The notes below the pieces were generated by a model. It made no database searches. It was not told the DNA's origin and saw nothing but the letters and a program-made list of their open reading frames with translations. Source: Serratia entomophila (lineage in GTDB: Bacteria > Pseudomonadota > Gammaproteobacteria > Enterobacterales > Enterobacteriaceae). Taken from it: DNA of 64,000 nucleotides. Position 1 is the first letter of the stretch; the number at the start of each line of letters is the position of its first letter. The stretch covers positions 1,240,001-1,304,000 of the forward strand of contig NZ_CP082787.1 in the NCBI RefSeq assembly GCF_021462285.1. Reading direction: 5' to 3'. Below are positions 16,612-28,449 of the stretch, one piece after another. The position numbers were made by a program, and so were the translations under genes.

Positions 16612-18507
16612 TTAATCACCCTCAACGCCTGGCGGCAGCGGGGCTTCAGATGGTAATTGCGTATTGTTGTCGCCCAGCAGGATATGGTCGAGGATCTGAC
16701 GAGTGATCGTCCCGACCGCCGGACCGGCGCCGCCGTTTTCCAGAATGATGGCGACCGACACCGTTGGATTGTTGTACGGCGCGAAGGCGGTCATCAGCTT
16801 ATGGTCACGCAGGTGTTCCGCCAGTTTGTGGGCGTTGTAGGTTTCGTAGCCGAATACCTGTGCGGTACCCGATTTCGCCGCGGCTTTGTAAGGCGCATCC
16901 GCGAAGTACTTACGCGCCGTCCCGTTCGGACGGTTAGCTACACCATACATGCCGTCTTTGGCAATTTCCCAGAAGCCGGAATGAATATCGCCGATCTGCG
17001 TGGTCTCTTCCTGACGGAAAGGCACCAGCGCACCGTTGATGCGGGTGCTCTGCATCAGATGCGGCGTTTTGACGCTGCCGTCGTTAATCAGGGTGTTCAA
17101 CGCCTTGGCCATTTGGATTGGCGTCGCGGTCCAGTAACCCTGGCCGATACCCACCGGGATGGTGTCGCCCTGATACCACGGTTTTTTATAGCGCTTGAGC
17201 TTCCACTCGCGGGTCGGCATCAGGCCGGAACGCTCTTCGGACAGATCGATGCCGGTGTACTCGCCGTAGCCGAACTTGGTCAGCCAGGTCGACAGCCGAT
17301 CGATACCCATATCATAGGCTACCTGATAGAAGAAGGTATCCGCGGATTCCTCCAGCGCCTTGGTGACGTTCAGGCGGCCGTGGCCCCATTTTTTCCAGTC
17401 GCGGAAGCGTTTTTCCGAGCCGGGCAGCTGCCACCAGCCGGGGTCAAACACCACGGTATTTTTGGTTATCACCCCGGCGCTGAGCGCCGAGACGGAGATG
17501 TAAGGCTTTACCGTCGACGCCGGCGGGTAGACCCCTTGGGTGGCGCGGTTGATCAGCGGGCGGTTCGGATCGTTCAGCAGCCCCTGGTAATCCTTGCTGG
17601 AGATGCCGTCGACGAACAGGTTCGGATCGTAGCTGGGGTTGGAGACCATCGCCAAAATGCCGCCGGTGCGCGGATCGCTCACCACCACCGCCGCGCGGCT
17701 GCCGACCAGCAATTGCTCGATGTAGCGCTGCAGGTTGAGATCCAGCGTCAGATAGACGTCCTGGCCGGCGGAGGGCGGCTGTTCGTGCAGCTGGCGGATC
17801 ACCCGGCCGCGGTTGTTGACCTCAACCTCTTCGTAACCGGTTTTGCCGTGCAGGGTGTCTTCGTAATAGCGCTCGATGCCGAGCTTGCCGATATCGTGGG
17901 TGGCGGCGTAGTTGGCCAGCTTGCCGTCTTTGTCCAGCCGCTCGACGTCGCGATCGTTGATCTTCGACACGTAGCCGGTGACGTGGGTGAGGGCGGAGCC
18001 GTAAGGATAGTAGCGGCGCTGGTAGCCTTTCACTTCCACGCCGGGGAAGCGGAACTGATTGACCGCAAAGCGGGCCACCTGCACCTCGTTGAGCGCGGTT
18101 TTCACCGGGATCGACACGAAGCGGCGCGAGCGCTTGCGCTCTTTTTCGAAGGCGACGATGTCGTCATCGGTCAGGTCGACCACCGAACGCAGCGCCTGCA
18201 GCGTGGCTTTCAGATCGTCGATCTTTTCCGGCATCAGCTCCAGCTGATAAATCGTGCGGTTGAGCGCCAGCGGGGTGCCGTTGCGATCGTAGATAATGCC
18301 GCGGCTGGGGGCGATGGGCACCAGCTTGATGCGGTTTTCGTTGGAGCGGGTACGGTAATCCTCGACGCGGACAATTTGCAGATTATACAGATTGGCGATC
18401 AGGATGCCGGTCAGCATCAGGATGACCAAGAACGCCACCAGGGCGCGGCGTACAAACAGGGCTGATTCGGCCGTATAGTCGCGAAAAGGGTTACGTTCTA
18501 TTTTCAT
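16612..18507 (-). CDS. mrdA: Penicillin-binding protein 2 (MrdA)
   Basis: 631 residues (E. coli: 633). There is one N-terminal membrane span (ALVAFLVILMLTGILIANLY), a dimerisation/pedestal domain, and a transpeptidase domain with PPASTVKP (SxxK), EESADTF (SxN position) and KSGTAQ. It cross-links side-wall peptidoglycan with RodA. Part of the rlmH-mrdA-mrdB-rlpA run. Confidence 0.97.
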   Translation of the reverse strand: MKIERNPFRDYTAESALFVRRALVAFLVILMLTGILIANLYNLQIVRVEDYRTRSNENRIKLVPIAPSRGIIYDRNGTPLALNRTIYQLELMPEKIDDLKATLQALRSVVDLTDDDIVAFEKERKRSRRFVSIPVKTALNEVQVARFAVNQFRFPGVEVKGYQRRYYPYGSALTHVTGYVSKINDRDVERLDKDGKLANYAATHDIGKLGIERYYEDTLHGKTGYEEVEVNNRGRVIRQLHEQPPSAGQDVYLTLDLNLQRYIEQLLVGSRAAVVVSDPRTGGILAMVSNPSYDPNLFVDGISSKDYQGLLNDPNRPLINRATQGVYPPASTVKPYISVSALSAGVITKNTVVFDPGWWQLPGSEKRFRDWKKWGHGRLNVTKALEESADTFFYQVAYDMGIDRLSTWLTKFGYGEYTGIDLSEERSGLMPTREWKLKRYKKPWYQGDTIPVGIGQGYWTATPIQMAKALNTLINDGSVKTPHLMQSTRINGALVPFRQEETTQIGDIHSGFWEIAKDGMYGVANRPNGTARKYFADAPYKAAAKSGTAQVFGYETYNAHKLAEHLRDHKLMTAFAPYNNPTVSVAIILENGGAGPAVGTITRQILDHILLGDNNTQLPSEAPLPPGVEGD

Positions 18508-18545
18508 CCCGCTGCTTTATTTCACTCTGTCACTGTCACCACCGG

Positions 18546-19016
18546 TTATTCCCGGTGGTAAGGATGATTGGTCGTAATACTCCAGGCGCGATAGAGGCTT
18601 TCGGCCACCAGGACGCGCACCAAAGGATGCGGTAACGTCAACGGCGAGAGCGACCAGCTCTGTTCCGCCGCGGCCTTGCACGCCGGCGCCAGCCCCTCAG
18701 GGCCGCCAATCAGCAGGCTGACGTTGCGGCCATCCTGCTTCCAGCGTTCAAGCTGCTGCGCCAGCTGCGGCGTTTCCCACGGCGTGCCGGGGATATCCAG
18801 CGTGACAATGCGGTTGCCTTTGCCTACCGCCGCCAGCATCTGTTCGCCTTCCTTTTCCAGAATGCGCTTGATGTCGGCATTCTTGCCGCGCTTGCCCGCC
18901 GGGATTTCGGTCAGCTCAAACGGCATATCTTTAGGAAAACGATGCAGATAATCCATAAAGCCGGTCTGCACCCAGTCTGGCATTTTTGTGCCGACCGCTA
19001 CCAGTTGCAGTTTCAC
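18546..19016 (-). CDS. rlmH: 23S rRNA (pseudouridine-1915-N3) methyltransferase RlmH
   Basis: 156 residues. A SPOUT-family enzyme: [15 protein letters not shown] at the N-terminus, [10 protein letters not shown] as the SAM-binding knot, and [20 protein letters not shown] then HPYHRE at the end. It methylates pseudouridine 1915 of helix 69. It starts 3 nt after rsfS. Confidence 0.96.
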   Translation of the reverse strand: MKLQLVAVGTKMPDWVQTGFMDYLHRFPKDMPFELTEIPAGKRGKNADIKRILEKEGEQMLAAVGKGNRIVTLDIPGTPWETPQLAQQLERWKQDGRNVSLLIGGPEGLAPACKAAAEQSWSLSPLTLPHPLVRVLVAESLYRAWSITTNHPYHRE

Positions 19017-19019
19017 CGC

Positions 19020-19337
19020 TTAGCTCCAGAGTTTTTCCAACTCGTACAGGCGACGGCTCTCTTCCTGCATCACGTGCACAATCACTTCGCCCAGATCGAC
19101 CACGATCCAGTCGGAGGCTTCCTGGCCTTTCATGCCGTGCAGTTCCATGCCGGCGGCGCGGGATTCCTGCACCACGTGGTCGGCGATCGACATCACGTGA
19201 CGGGTGGAGGTGCCGGTGCAGATGATCATGCAGTCGGTGATGCTGGATTTGCCCTGTACATCCAGAGCGATAATGTCTTGGCCTTTCAGGTCATCAATTT
19301 TATCGATGACGAAATCTTGGAGCGCTTTACCGTGCAA
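19020..19337 (-). CDS. rsfS: Ribosomal silencing factor RsfS, TTG start
   Basis: 105 residues if it starts at the TTG at 19337, exactly the E. coli length. Homology begins there ([21 protein letters not shown]), and GAGGGGG stands about 6 nt upstream. The frame stays open to 19517 but that part ([16 protein letters not shown]) has no conserved features. RsfS binds uL14 on the 50S subunit and blocks subunit joining in stationary phase. The rare start codon should keep its translation low. Confidence 0.93.
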   Translation of the reverse strand: MHGKALQDFVIDKIDDLKGQDIIALDVQGKSSITDCMIICTGTSTRHVMSIADHVVQESRAAGMELHGMKGQEASDWIVVDLGEVIVHVMQEESRRLYELEKLWS

Positions 19338-19527
19338 AGGTTCCCCCTCGGGTGTGTTCTGTTCAGTCGTCTGCGGCGGGCCAAGGCCTGCGCTGCAGCG
19401 CAACGGAATGGTGGTGTCGGCAGGATGCCGCTGTTGCGCCCTCTGGTGACGGCCCGGCCAGCTAAGGTTTCCGGGGTTTTCAGCGGATACCTGAAAAATA
19501 GCGGCGCAGTATATCATGCGCCTGTCG

Positions 19528-20190
19528 CTAGCGATATAAACCCTGCAACTCGATATAGCGCTGCACCGAACGCGGCAGCAGGTCGTCGCAGTTGAGCCCC
19601 TGATGGCGGCGTTGGCGGATCTCGGTGGCGGAAATCTCCAGCTCCGGCGTATCGGCCAGATAGATATGGCCGTGCGGCCGTTGGCTCAGCAGGGGGGCGT
19701 CGGTGACGCGGTGGCGCTCCAGCCACTGCTGCAGCTCCGGCGTATCCATCCGGTCATTGTAACCCGGGCGCGCCAATACCAGCAGGTGGCACACGTCCAG
19801 CAGCGACTGCCAGCGGTGCCATTTATGCAGCGTCAGCAGCGAGTCCTGGCCAATAATAAACGCCAGTGGCTGCGCGGCGCCACGCTCTTTACGAATCGTT
19901 TCCAACGTCTCGATGGTATAGGACGGCGTGGTGCGGTGCAGTTCGCGATCGTCAACCGCAAACAGCGGGTTGTCGGCGATGGCCAGTTCGACCATTTTCA
20001 GCCGCTGCTGCGCATTGGCTTCAGGCTGCGGACGGTGCGGCGGCACATGGTTCGGCAGCAGGGTCACCCGATTAAGGCCCACTTCGGCGGCCAGCGCCTC
20101 TACCGGCCGCAGATGGCCGTAGTGGATAGGATCGAAGGTGCCGCCGAACAGGGCGTGCAGCACGGTGGCGCTTTCCGGATTAGTGGGCAT
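19528..20190 (-). CDS. nadD: Nicotinate-mononucleotide adenylyltransferase NadD
   Basis: 220 residues. Nucleotidyltransferase motifs [12 protein letters not shown] (HxGH-like) near the N-terminus and [13 protein letters not shown] near the C-terminus. It makes deamido-NAD from NaMN and ATP. It overlaps the 3' end of holA by 11 nt, so translation is probably coupled. Confidence 0.96.
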   Translation of the reverse strand: MPTNPESATVLHALFGGTFDPIHYGHLRPVEALAAEVGLNRVTLLPNHVPPHRPQPEANAQQRLKMVELAIADNPLFAVDDRELHRTTPSYTIETLETIRKERGAAQPLAFIIGQDSLLTLHKWHRWQSLLDVCHLLVLARPGYNDRMDTPELQQWLERHRVTDAPLLSQRPHGHIYLADTPELEISATEIRQRRHQGLNCDDLLPRSVQRYIELQGLYR

Positions 20191-21214
20191 CGGTAAAACT
20201 CGCAGGCAGGGGTTTGCCGCACAGCAGCATAGACAAGGTTTCCAGCTCTGGCCAAACCGATTGGCCGTAGTCTTGCTTGAGCGTCAGTTCAATCTGGGTC
20301 AGCAGCTGTACCGCCTGTTGCAGCTGGGCGCCCGACAGGCGCTGCAGCGCCTGAGTGATCAGGTTGCGGCGGTTTTGCCAGACCTTGTGTTGATCGAACA
20401 GCGTGCGCAGCGGCACCGAGGCCATGCGGCGCTGCAGGGTCAACAGCTGCAGCAGCTCACGCTGCAAGGTGCGTAGCAGGATCACCGGTTCGACGTCTTC
20501 CTGCTGCAATTGCTGCAGGATATGCCAGGCGCGTTTGCTTTTGCCCGCCAGCAAGGCGTCCAGCCAGTGGAACGGCGTGAAGTGGGCGGCGTCGTTCACC
20601 GCCTGTTCGACGCGCGGCAGGGTGAGCTTGCCGTCCGGGTGCAGCAGAGAAAGCCGCTCCAGCGCCTGCGACAGCGCCAGCAGGTTGCCTTCGTAGCAAT
20701 AACACAGCAGCTGATTGGCCGCGTCGTCCAGCTCCAGTTTCATGGCCTTGGCGCGAGAAGCCACCCAGCGCGGCAGCTGAGCCTGCTCCGGCGTCTGGCA
20801 GCTGACGCTGGCGCCGTTTGGGCTGAGCGCCTTGAACCAGGCGCTGTTTTCCTGCGCCTTGGTCAAACGCGGGCCGCGCAGTATCAGCAAGATATCCTCA
20901 TGCAGCAGCGCAGCCAGCTTGACCAACTGCTCGCCAATCGGCGCCGTCGGGCCGTTTTCCGGGAAGATAAGCAGCAGCGTTTGGCGGCTGGCGAACAGGC
21001 TCATTGCCTGGCAGATGCTGAAAATGGCATCCCAGTCGGTGTGGGCGTCGAGAGTAATGCTGTAGTGCTCGCTGAACTGCTGTTGCTGCGCGGCCTGACG
21101 GATCAGATCCTGGCTTTCCTGCAGCAGCAGCGGTTCGTTGCCGCTTAATAAATAACAAGCGCGCAGCCCCTCTCGGAGCTGCGCGGCAAGTTGTTCAGGG
21201 TAAATGCGGATCAT
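20180..21214 (-). CDS. holA: DNA polymerase III subunit delta HolA
   Basis: 344 residues (E. coli: 343). [33 protein letters not shown] is split here only to note the clamp-loader delta N-terminus with SGNEPLL. Delta opens the beta clamp within the clamp loader. It overlaps lptE by 4 nt (ATGA) and nadD by 11 nt. Confidence 0.96.
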   Translation of the reverse strand: MIRIYPEQLAAQLREGLRACYLLSGNEPLLLQESQDLIRQAAQQQQFSEHYSITLDAHTDWDAIFSICQAMSLFASRQTLLLIFPENGPTAPIGEQLVKLAALLHEDILLILRGPRLTKAQENSAWFKALSPNGASVSCQTPEQAQLPRWVASRAKAMKLELDDAANQLLCYCYEGNLLALSQALERLSLLHPDGKLTLPRVEQAVNDAAHFTPFHWLDALLAGKSKRAWHILQQLQQEDVEPVILLRTLQRELLQLLTLQRRMASVPLRTLFDQHKVWQNRRNLITQALQRLSGAQLQQAVQLLTQIELTLKQDYGQSVWPELETLSMLLCGKPLPASFTDAH

Positions 21215-21771
21215 TGCGCGGCGGCACTGACCGCTCTTTCACCGGCGGCAGCGGCTTTTTGCTGGTTTTCTTCTTCCGCAGCGTGCACGGTCAGCAGCTT
21301 GCGCACCAGTTGCTGTGCGGCCTGCTCACGCATTTCCTGGCGAATGATTTCCTGTTCGGAATCCTTAGCCAGCGCAGTCAGCGGGTTATCGAAGAATGAG
21401 CGGAACACTTTCACCGACAACGGATACAAATCGTGGCCAGGCAGCAACACCTGCGCCTGTACGGTCAGCACCATTTGATACTCGGCGGTTTTACCGTCCT
21501 GGAAGATCGAGGCGGTGTCCTGGCTCTCGGTCGCGCCGACGATACGCAGCGACGGGACGTCCTTGCGCTTCGGATCTGCGACGATGGTGACATCGTTCAG
21601 GCGCAATTGCTCACGCACCGCACGGGTCAGCGGACCGTAAGGATCCGAGCTGTCCAGTATCAGCGTTTTCATTTCCTGAGGGACCTGCGTGGTGCCACGC
21701 AGGTGAAAACCGCAGCCGGCGGTGACCAGCACCGCCAACCCCAGCAACAGCGTCAGAATACGTTGTCGCAC
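21211..21771 (-). CDS. lptE: LPS-assembly lipoprotein LptE, GTG start
   Basis: 186 residues beginning at GTG, with the strong site AAGGAGGAG just upstream. The lipobox is VTAGC, and GCGFHLRG follows as in LptE/RlpB. It plugs the LptD barrel and helps place LPS in the outer membrane. It starts 14 nt after leuS and overlaps holA by 4 nt. It is slightly shorter than E. coli LptE (193). Confidence 0.95.
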   Translation of the reverse strand: MRQRILTLLLGLAVLVTAGCGFHLRGTTQVPQEMKTLILDSSDPYGPLTRAVREQLRLNDVTIVADPKRKDVPSLRIVGATESQDTASIFQDGKTAEYQMVLTVQAQVLLPGHDLYPLSVKVFRSFFDNPLTALAKDSEQEIIRQEMREQAAQQLVRKLLTVHAAEEENQQKAAAAGERAVSAAAQ

Positions 21772-21785
21772 AACTCCTCCTTGTG

Positions 21786-24368
21786 TTAACCCACAACCAG
21801 GTTAAGCAGTTTGCCCGGAACGTAGATCACTTTACGCACAGTAACCCCGTCCAGATATTTAGCCACCAGATGTTCCTCGGCGGCGCGCGCACGCACCTGC
21901 TCTTCGGTTGCATCGGCTGCCACTGTGATTTTCGCGCGAACCTTGCCGTTAACCTGCACCACCACCAGCTTGGAGTCTTCGACCATCGCCTGCTCGTCGG
22001 CGACCGGCCAAGGCGCAGTGTCGACGTCACCTTCACCGCCCAGCGCCTGCCACAGAGAGAAGCAGACGTGCGGGGTGAACGGATACAGCATGCGCACCAC
22101 GGCCAGCAGCGCTTCCTGCAGCAGGGCGCGATCTTGCTCGCTGTCCTGCGGCGCACGCGCCAGCTTGTTCATCAGCTCCATCACCGCGGCGATCGCGGTG
22201 TTGAAGGTTTGGCGGCGGCCGATATCGTCGTTCACCTTGGCGATGGTTTTGTGCAGATCGCGGCGCAGCGCTTTTTGATCTTCGTTCAGCGTCGCCACGT
22301 CCAGCGGTTGTACCGCGCCTTTCTCGACGTGATCGTAGGCCAGTTTCCACACGCGTTTCAGGAAGCGGTTAGCCCCTTCCACGCCGGATTCCTGCCACTC
22401 CAGCGTCATTTCCGCCGGCGATGCGAACATCATGAACAGGCGCACGGTGTCCGCGCCGTATTTTTCCACCATCACCTGCGGGTCGATGCCGTTGTTTTTC
22501 GACTTCGACATTTTGCTCATGCCAGCATAGACCAGTTCGCGGCCTTCTGGATCGGTGGCTTTGATAATGCGGCCTTTGTCGTCGCGCTCCACGGTGGCGT
22601 CAACCGGGGAAACCCAAACGCGTTCGCCGCTGTTGCCGGTGTAGTAGAAGGCGTCGGCCAGCACCATGCCCTGACACAGCAGGCGTTTGGCCGGCTCGTC
22701 GGAGTCCACCAGGCCGGCGTCGCGCATCAGCTTGTGGAAGAAGCGGAAGTACATCAGGTGCATGATGGCGTGTTCGATACCGCCGACATACTGATCGACC
22801 GGCAGCCAATAGTTGGCGGCGGCCGGATCCAGCATGCCTTCGTCGTACTGCGGGCAGGTGTAGCGCGCGTAGTACCAGGAAGACTCCATAAAGGTATCGA
22901 AGGTGTCGGTTTCACGCAGCGCCGGTTGGCCGTTGACGGTGGTTTTCGCCCACTCAGGATCGGCCTTGATCGGGCTGGTGATGCCGTCCATGACCACGTC
23001 TTCCGGCAGGATCACCGGCAGTTGGTCTTCCGGCGTCGGCATCACGGTGCCGTCTTCCAGCGTCACCATTGGGATTGGCGCACCCCAGTAACGTTGGCGG
23101 GAAACGCCCCAGTCACGCAGACGGTAGTTGACCTTGCGCTGGCCCACACCCTTGGCGACCAGTTTGTCGGCGATGGCGTTGAAGCCGGCTTCGTGGTCCA
23201 GGCCATCGAACTCGCCGGAGTTGAACAGCGCGCCTTTCTCGGTCATCGCCGCGGCGTGCACGTCAGGTTCGCTGCCGTCGAGGTTGAGGATGACCGGGTT
23301 GATCGGCAGGTGATACTTGGTGGCGAACTCCCAGTCGCGCTGGTCGTGAGCCGGTACCGCCATCACGGCGCCGGTGCCGTATTCCATCAGCACGAAGTTG
23401 GCCACCCAGATCGGCAGCTTTTCGCCGCTCAGCGGATGGATAACGAACAGGCCGGTCGGCATGCCTTTCTTCTCCATCGTCGCCATGTCTGCTTCGGCTA
23501 CTTTGGTGTTGCGGCATTCTTCGATGAATTCGGCCAGCGCCGGGTTGTTGATCGCGCCCTGTTGCGCCAACGGATGGCCTGCGGCCACCGCCACATAGGT
23601 GGCGCCCATGAAGGTGTCCGGGCGGGTGGTGTAAACCGTCAGCGTTTCGTCGCTGTCCGCCACGTTAAAGGTGATGTCCACCCCTTCGGAACGGCCAATC
23701 CAGTTGCGCTGCATGGTTTTGACCTGCTCAGGCCAGCTTTCCAGCGTATCCAGATCGTTCAGCAGCTGATCGGCGTAGTCGGTGATCTTGATAAACCACT
23801 GCGGGATCTCTTTGCGCTCGACCTTGGTGTCGCAGCGCCAGCAGCAGCCGTCGATAACCTGCTCGTTGGCCAGCACGGTCAGATCGTGAGGGCACCAGTT
23901 CACCGCGGAGGTTTTCTTGTAGACCAGGCCTTTTTCATACAGCTTGGTGAAGAACCACTGTTCCCAACGGTAGTATTCAGGTTGGCAGGTGGCGATCTCG
24001 CGATCCCAATCGTAGCCGAAGCCCAGCAGTTTCAGCTGGTTCTTCATGTATTCGATGTTGTCGTAGGTCCAGGGGGCCGGTGCGGTGTTGTTTTTCACCG
24101 CAGCGCCTTCCGCCGGCAGGCCGAACGCATCCCAGCCGATCGGCTGCAGCACGTTTTTACCCAGCATGCGCTGATAGCGCGAGATCACGTCGCCGATAGT
24201 GTAGTTACGAACGTGACCCATATGCAGACGCCCGGACGGGTAGGGCAGCATGGATAGGCAGTAGTACTTTTCCTTGCCGGCGTCTTCGGTAACCTTGAAA
24301 GTTTGCTTCTCTTGCCAGTGAAGCTGTACGTTCGATTCTATGTCTTCTGGACGGTATTGCTCTTGCAT
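21786..24368 (-). CDS. leuS: Leucyl-tRNA synthetase LeuS
   Basis: 860 residues, equal to E. coli LeuS. Class I motifs: HMGH within [15 protein letters not shown], and KMSKS in [12 protein letters not shown]. The CP1 editing domain includes [16 protein letters not shown] and [18 protein letters not shown]. It heads the leuS-lptE-holA-nadD unit and is divergent from ybeL. Confidence 0.98.
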   Translation of the reverse strand: MQEQYRPEDIESNVQLHWQEKQTFKVTEDAGKEKYYCLSMLPYPSGRLHMGHVRNYTIGDVISRYQRMLGKNVLQPIGWDAFGLPAEGAAVKNNTAPAPWTYDNIEYMKNQLKLLGFGYDWDREIATCQPEYYRWEQWFFTKLYEKGLVYKKTSAVNWCPHDLTVLANEQVIDGCCWRCDTKVERKEIPQWFIKITDYADQLLNDLDTLESWPEQVKTMQRNWIGRSEGVDITFNVADSDETLTVYTTRPDTFMGATYVAVAAGHPLAQQGAINNPALAEFIEECRNTKVAEADMATMEKKGMPTGLFVIHPLSGEKLPIWVANFVLMEYGTGAVMAVPAHDQRDWEFATKYHLPINPVILNLDGSEPDVHAAAMTEKGALFNSGEFDGLDHEAGFNAIADKLVAKGVGQRKVNYRLRDWGVSRQRYWGAPIPMVTLEDGTVMPTPEDQLPVILPEDVVMDGITSPIKADPEWAKTTVNGQPALRETDTFDTFMESSWYYARYTCPQYDEGMLDPAAANYWLPVDQYVGGIEHAIMHLMYFRFFHKLMRDAGLVDSDEPAKRLLCQGMVLADAFYYTGNSGERVWVSPVDATVERDDKGRIIKATDPEGRELVYAGMSKMSKSKNNGIDPQVMVEKYGADTVRLFMMFASPAEMTLEWQESGVEGANRFLKRVWKLAYDHVEKGAVQPLDVATLNEDQKALRRDLHKTIAKVNDDIGRRQTFNTAIAAVMELMNKLARAPQDSEQDRALLQEALLAVVRMLYPFTPHVCFSLWQALGGEGDVDTAPWPVADEQAMVEDSKLVVVQVNGKVRAKITVAADATEEQVRARAAEEHLVAKYLDGVTVRKVIYVPGKLLNLVVG

Positions 24369-24633
24369 GGCGGCCGGTGGTCCTGTAGGTGTAAACCGTT
24401 ATCCCGGTCAGAGATAACGCAATGAAGATTTAGTATTCGTAGATCCGCATAGCATAGCTGATAAGACCTCCCGGCAACAACACCAAGCGCCCGACTCGAC
24501 GCATTTAAAAAAACCGCGGCATGATATGGCTCACAACCTGCGGATCTCGCACTGGCATCAGGGATTTACGGCTAAAATAAGAACAGGTAGCTTAAAGGCA
24601 AGCCCGGTCACGTAAGTTCATCGAGGGGAGATT

Positions 24634-25116
24634 ATGAACAAGGTTGCTCAGTATTACCGCGAATTGGTGGCATCTCTGACCGAACGCCTGAAGAACGGCG
24701 AGCGCGATATCGACAAACTGGTCGCCAGCGCAGAGCACCGGCTGAATGAGGCAGGCGAACTGACGCGCGAGGAGGTGCAGCAGGTCACTCAGGCGGCGCG
24801 GCGCGATCTGGAAGAGTTCGCGCGCAGCTATCAGGAAAGCCAAAACGAGTTCACCGACAGCGTGTTTATGCGGGTGATTAAGGAAAGTTTGTGGCAGGAG
24901 CTGGCGGACATCACCGACAAAACTCAGCTGGAATGGCGCGAAGTGTTCAAGGACGTCAGCCACCACGGGGTTTATCACAGCGGCGAGGTGGTAGGGCTAG
25001 GCAATCTGGTGTGCGAGCGGTGCCACCATCATCTGGCGTTCTACACGCCGGAAGTCTTGCCGCTCTGCCCGAAATGCGGCCATGACCAGTTCCAGCGCCG
25101 GCCGTTCGAACCCTGA
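24634..25116 (+). CDS. ybeL: Zinc-ribbon protein YbeL
   Basis: 160 residues (E. coli YbeL: 160). A helical, charged N-terminal two-thirds (MNKVAQYYRELVASLTERL...) is followed by two CxxC pairs, CERC and CPKC, that form a C-terminal zinc ribbon. Its function is not established. A GAGGGGA site precedes the ATG. Divergent from leuS as in E. coli. Confidence 0.93.
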   Translation: MNKVAQYYRELVASLTERLKNGERDIDKLVASAEHRLNEAGELTREEVQQVTQAARRDLEEFARSYQESQNEFTDSVFMRVIKESLWQELADITDKTQLEWREVFKDVSHHGVYHSGEVVGLGNLVCERCHHHLAFYTPEVLPLCPKCGHDQFQRRPFEP

Positions 25117-25123
25117 TTTTCCA

Positions 25124-25149
25124 CTCCCCGTACCCGAAGGCGTGGGGAG
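25124..25149. terminator. Hairpin between ybeL and the azoreductase-like gene
   Basis: CTCCCC ... GGGGAG with a 14-nt loop, between convergent genes and without a T tract. A weak candidate terminator. Confidence 0.35.
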
Positions 25150-25159
25150 CGGATCGCCA

Positions 25160-25867
<708 letters not shown>

Positions 25868-25999
25868 CTAGGCTGTTCAGTAGTGAGCTAAGGTGTTTAG
25901 CCGCATAGTAGAGATAAGTAACAGACAGTGATAGCGCAAAAATTCGCTGAGTTAAATCAAAAAAACTGAATGTCAGGGGCGCAGGACGCGCCCCCGCGA

Positions 26000-26932
26000 T
26001 CAATAACGTGCAACGCGCTCGGTCAACAGCGCGATAAAGCCTTCGCGGTCGATGCCGGTCAGCACCTGCACATTGGCCGGCCTGCCGGTTTGCTGGAAGT
26101 GGTCCACCACCGTCATGCCGAGGGTGTATTCCCCCTTGGTTTCCACGCCGACCCAGCGATCTATGCTGGTGAACAGCTGTGGCGCCAGCAGCCAGGCGAT
26201 GGTGCAAGGGTCGTGCATCGCCGCGCCCGGCAGGCCACGCGGATGGCTGAGGTACAGCGGCAGGTAGAAGTCGAGCATCTCCGCCACCGCCTGCGCCACC
26301 GGATTGTCGATTTGGCGGATGCGCTCGATATCCTGCGGCAGCACCAGCGCCTGATGGGTGACGTTGAGCCCGGCCATGGTCAGCGGCACGCCGGACTTCA
26401 GCACCATCTCGGCGGCTTCCGGGTCGACGAAGATATTGAATTCCGCCACCGGCGTGGTGTTGCCGGCATTCATGCCGCCGCCCATAAATACGATGCGTTC
26501 GATGTTGCCTTTCAGCTCGGGGTATTGCGCCAACAGCAGGGCGATGTTGGTCATCGGCCCGGTCACCACCAGGGTGATGGGCTCCCGGCTGGCGCGCAGC
26601 AGAGAGGCGATCAGCTCGACGGCGTTCAGCTCCGCTGGTTTTACGGTCGGCGCCGGCAGATGGGTGTTGCCCATGCCGGTTTTGCCGTGGACATAGTCGG
26701 CGATCACCAGCTCGCGCATCAGCGGGCCGGAAGCGCCGGCGGCGACCGGGATGTCTTCGCGCTGCATCAGGGTCACCAGACCAAGCGCATTATGCAGCGT
26801 TTTCTCCGGCGTCTGGTTGCCGGCGGAGGTGGTGATGGCGCGAACGTCCAGCTCCGGTGAGCGCAGTGCCATGGCCAATGCAATGGCGTCGTCCAGGCCG
26901 GGATCGCAATCGATGATAATAGGGCGGGGCAT
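26000..26932 (-). CDS. rihA: Pyrimidine-specific ribonucleoside hydrolase RihA
   Basis: 310 residues (E. coli: 311). The Ca-binding nucleoside-hydrolase motif is IIIDCDPGLDDAIALA; many members have His instead of Leu within DCDPGHDDA. SAGNQTPEKTL and the catalytic-site HDPCTIAWLL are present. It splits cytidine and uridine into base and ribose. Downstream of gltL as in E. coli. Confidence 0.93.
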   Translation of the reverse strand: MPRPIIIDCDPGLDDAIALAMALRSPELDVRAITTSAGNQTPEKTLHNALGLVTLMQREDIPVAAGASGPLMRELVIADYVHGKTGMGNTHLPAPTVKPAELNAVELIASLLRASREPITLVVTGPMTNIALLLAQYPELKGNIERIVFMGGGMNAGNTTPVAEFNIFVDPEAAEMVLKSGVPLTMAGLNVTHQALVLPQDIERIRQIDNPVAQAVAEMLDFYLPLYLSHPRGLPGAAMHDPCTIAWLLAPQLFTSIDRWVGVETKGEYTLGMTVVDHFQQTGRPANVQVLTGIDREGFIALLTERVARY

Positions 26933-27017
26933 GTTCTATCTCCTCTGTTGTTATTCAGCGAGGATCGGATCAAAACCGGGGAGAAACAAGCGCTTTTAGT
27001 GCCGGGTGGGGGAAGAG

Positions 27018-27041
27018 AATGCGCCCCGGGCGGGGCGCATT
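27018..27041 (-). terminator. Terminator-like hairpin after gltL
   Basis: AATGCGCCCC-GGGC-GGGGCGCATT, a perfect 10-bp stem 9 nt past the gltL stop, with CTCTT following. It ends the gltIJKL unit and separates it from rihA. Confidence 0.6.
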
Positions 27042-27049
27042 AAGCGGGA

Positions 27050-27775
27050 TCAGTGCAGGATCTTGGCCAGGAAGTCTTTGGCGCGGTCGGATTCCGGGTT
27101 GTTGAAGAAGTCGTCTTTGTTGCGGTCTTCGACGATTTTGCCTTCGTCCATAAAGATCACCCGGTTCGCCACCTTGCGGGCAAAGCCCATTTCGTGGGTC
27201 ACCACCATCATGGTCATGCCTTCGTTCGCCAGCTCGACCATGACGTCGAGCACTTCGTTGATCATCTCCGGATCGAGCGCTGAGGTCGGTTCATCGAACA
27301 GCATGGCGATCGGATCCATGCACAGCGCACGAGCGATGGCCACGCGCTGCTGCTGGCCGCCGGACAGCTGGCCGGGGAATTTGTTGGCGTGGGCGGAAAG
27401 GCCGACGCGCTCAAGCAGCTTCAGGCCTTTGTCGCGCGAGGCGGCCTTGTCGCGTTTGAGCACTTTTACCTGCGCCAGCGTCAGGTTGTCGATGATCGAC
27501 AGATGCGGGAACAGTTCAAAGTGTTGGAACACCATGCCGACTTTGGAACGCAGCTGCGCCAGGTTGGTTTTCTTGTTGTTGACCGGCGTGCCGTTCACCA
27601 GGATATCGCCCTGCTGGATAGGCTCCAGGCCGTTAACGGTTTTGATCAGGGTGGACTTGCCCGAGCCTGAAGGACCGCAGACGACGACCACCTCGCCTTT
27701 TTTCACTTCGGTGGTGCAATCGGTCAGAACCTGAAAGTGACCGTACCACTTAGAAACATTTTTCAGGGATATCAT
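27050..27775 (-). CDS. gltL: Glutamate/aspartate ABC transporter ATPase GltL
   Basis: 241 residues from the ATG at 27775. Walker [10 protein letters not shown], signature QLSGGQQQR, Walker [15 protein letters not shown]. Its start shares one base with the TGA of gltK (TGATG), so translation is coupled. It powers uptake of Glu and Asp captured by GltI. Confidence 0.96.
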   Translation of the reverse strand: MISLKNVSKWYGHFQVLTDCTTEVKKGEVVVVCGPSGSGKSTLIKTVNGLEPIQQGDILVNGTPVNNKKTNLAQLRSKVGMVFQHFELFPHLSIIDNLTLAQVKVLKRDKAASRDKGLKLLERVGLSAHANKFPGQLSGGQQQRVAIARALCMDPIAMLFDEPTSALDPEMINEVLDVMVELANEGMTMMVVTHEMGFARKVANRVIFMDEGKIVEDRNKDDFFNNPESDRAKDFLAKILH

Positions 27776-28449
27776 CAAACAGTCCTTTTCTTCAAATAGC
27801 TTACCAGCGCCGAGGCGGCGAGACTGATAACAAAGTAGACAAAGCCGGCGAACAGGATCATTTCGACCTGGGTGCCGTCACGCTCGCCGATGGTTGAGGC
27901 GGTACGGAAGAAGTCGGCCAGGCTCAGCACGTATACCAGCGAGGTATCCTGGAACAGCACTATGCCCTGGGTCAGCAGCAGCGGCACCATGGCGCGAAAC
28001 GCCTGCGGCAGGATCACCAGCTTCATGGACTGCCAGTGGGTCATGCCCAGCGCCAACGCGGCGGAGGACTGGCCGCGTGAAATGCTGATAATGCCGGCAC
28101 GGATAATTTCCGAGTAATAGGCCGCTTCAAACAGGGAAAAGGCTACCATAGCCGAAATCAGGCGAATATCGGTTTTCGGCGACAGCCCTAGAACCTGTTG
28201 TAATAAGCTTGGAACCACCAGGTAGAACCACAGCAGCACCATCACCAAGGGCACAGAACGGAACAGGTTGACGTACAGGGTAGCGAACCAGCTGATCGGT
28301 TTGATCGGCGACAGGCGCATCACCGCTAAAACGGTGCCCCACAGAATGCCAACGACGATCGCGGTGACGGTGATCTTCAGCGTGATCGCCAAGCCCTGCA
28401 GCAGATAAGGGAAACTTGGGACAATCGATGCCCAGTCAAATTCGTACAT
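27775..28449 (-). CDS. gltK: Glutamate/aspartate ABC permease GltK
   Basis: 224 residues with about five membrane spans and the EAA loop region [21 protein letters not shown], read as the ATPase-docking helix. It pairs with GltJ in the inner membrane. The gene overlaps both gltJ and gltL by one base. Confidence 0.96.
   Translation of the reverse strand: MYEFDWASIVPSFPYLLQGLAITLKITVTAIVVGILWGTVLAVMRLSPIKPISWFATLYVNLFRSVPLVMVLLWFYLVVPSLLQQVLGLSPKTDIRLISAMVAFSLFEAAYYSEIIRAGIISISRGQSSAALALGMTHWQSMKLVILPQAFRAMVPLLLTQGIVLFQDTSLVYVLSLADFFRTASTIGERDGTQVEMILFAGFVYFVISLAASALVSYLKKRTV

Noticed and set aside
21783..24257. An 824-codon open frame antisense to leuS
   Set aside because: It is a high-GC shadow of leuS, with His/Arg/Val-rich translation and no domain; similar antisense frames lie opposite mrdA, nagE, pgm, chb and glnS.
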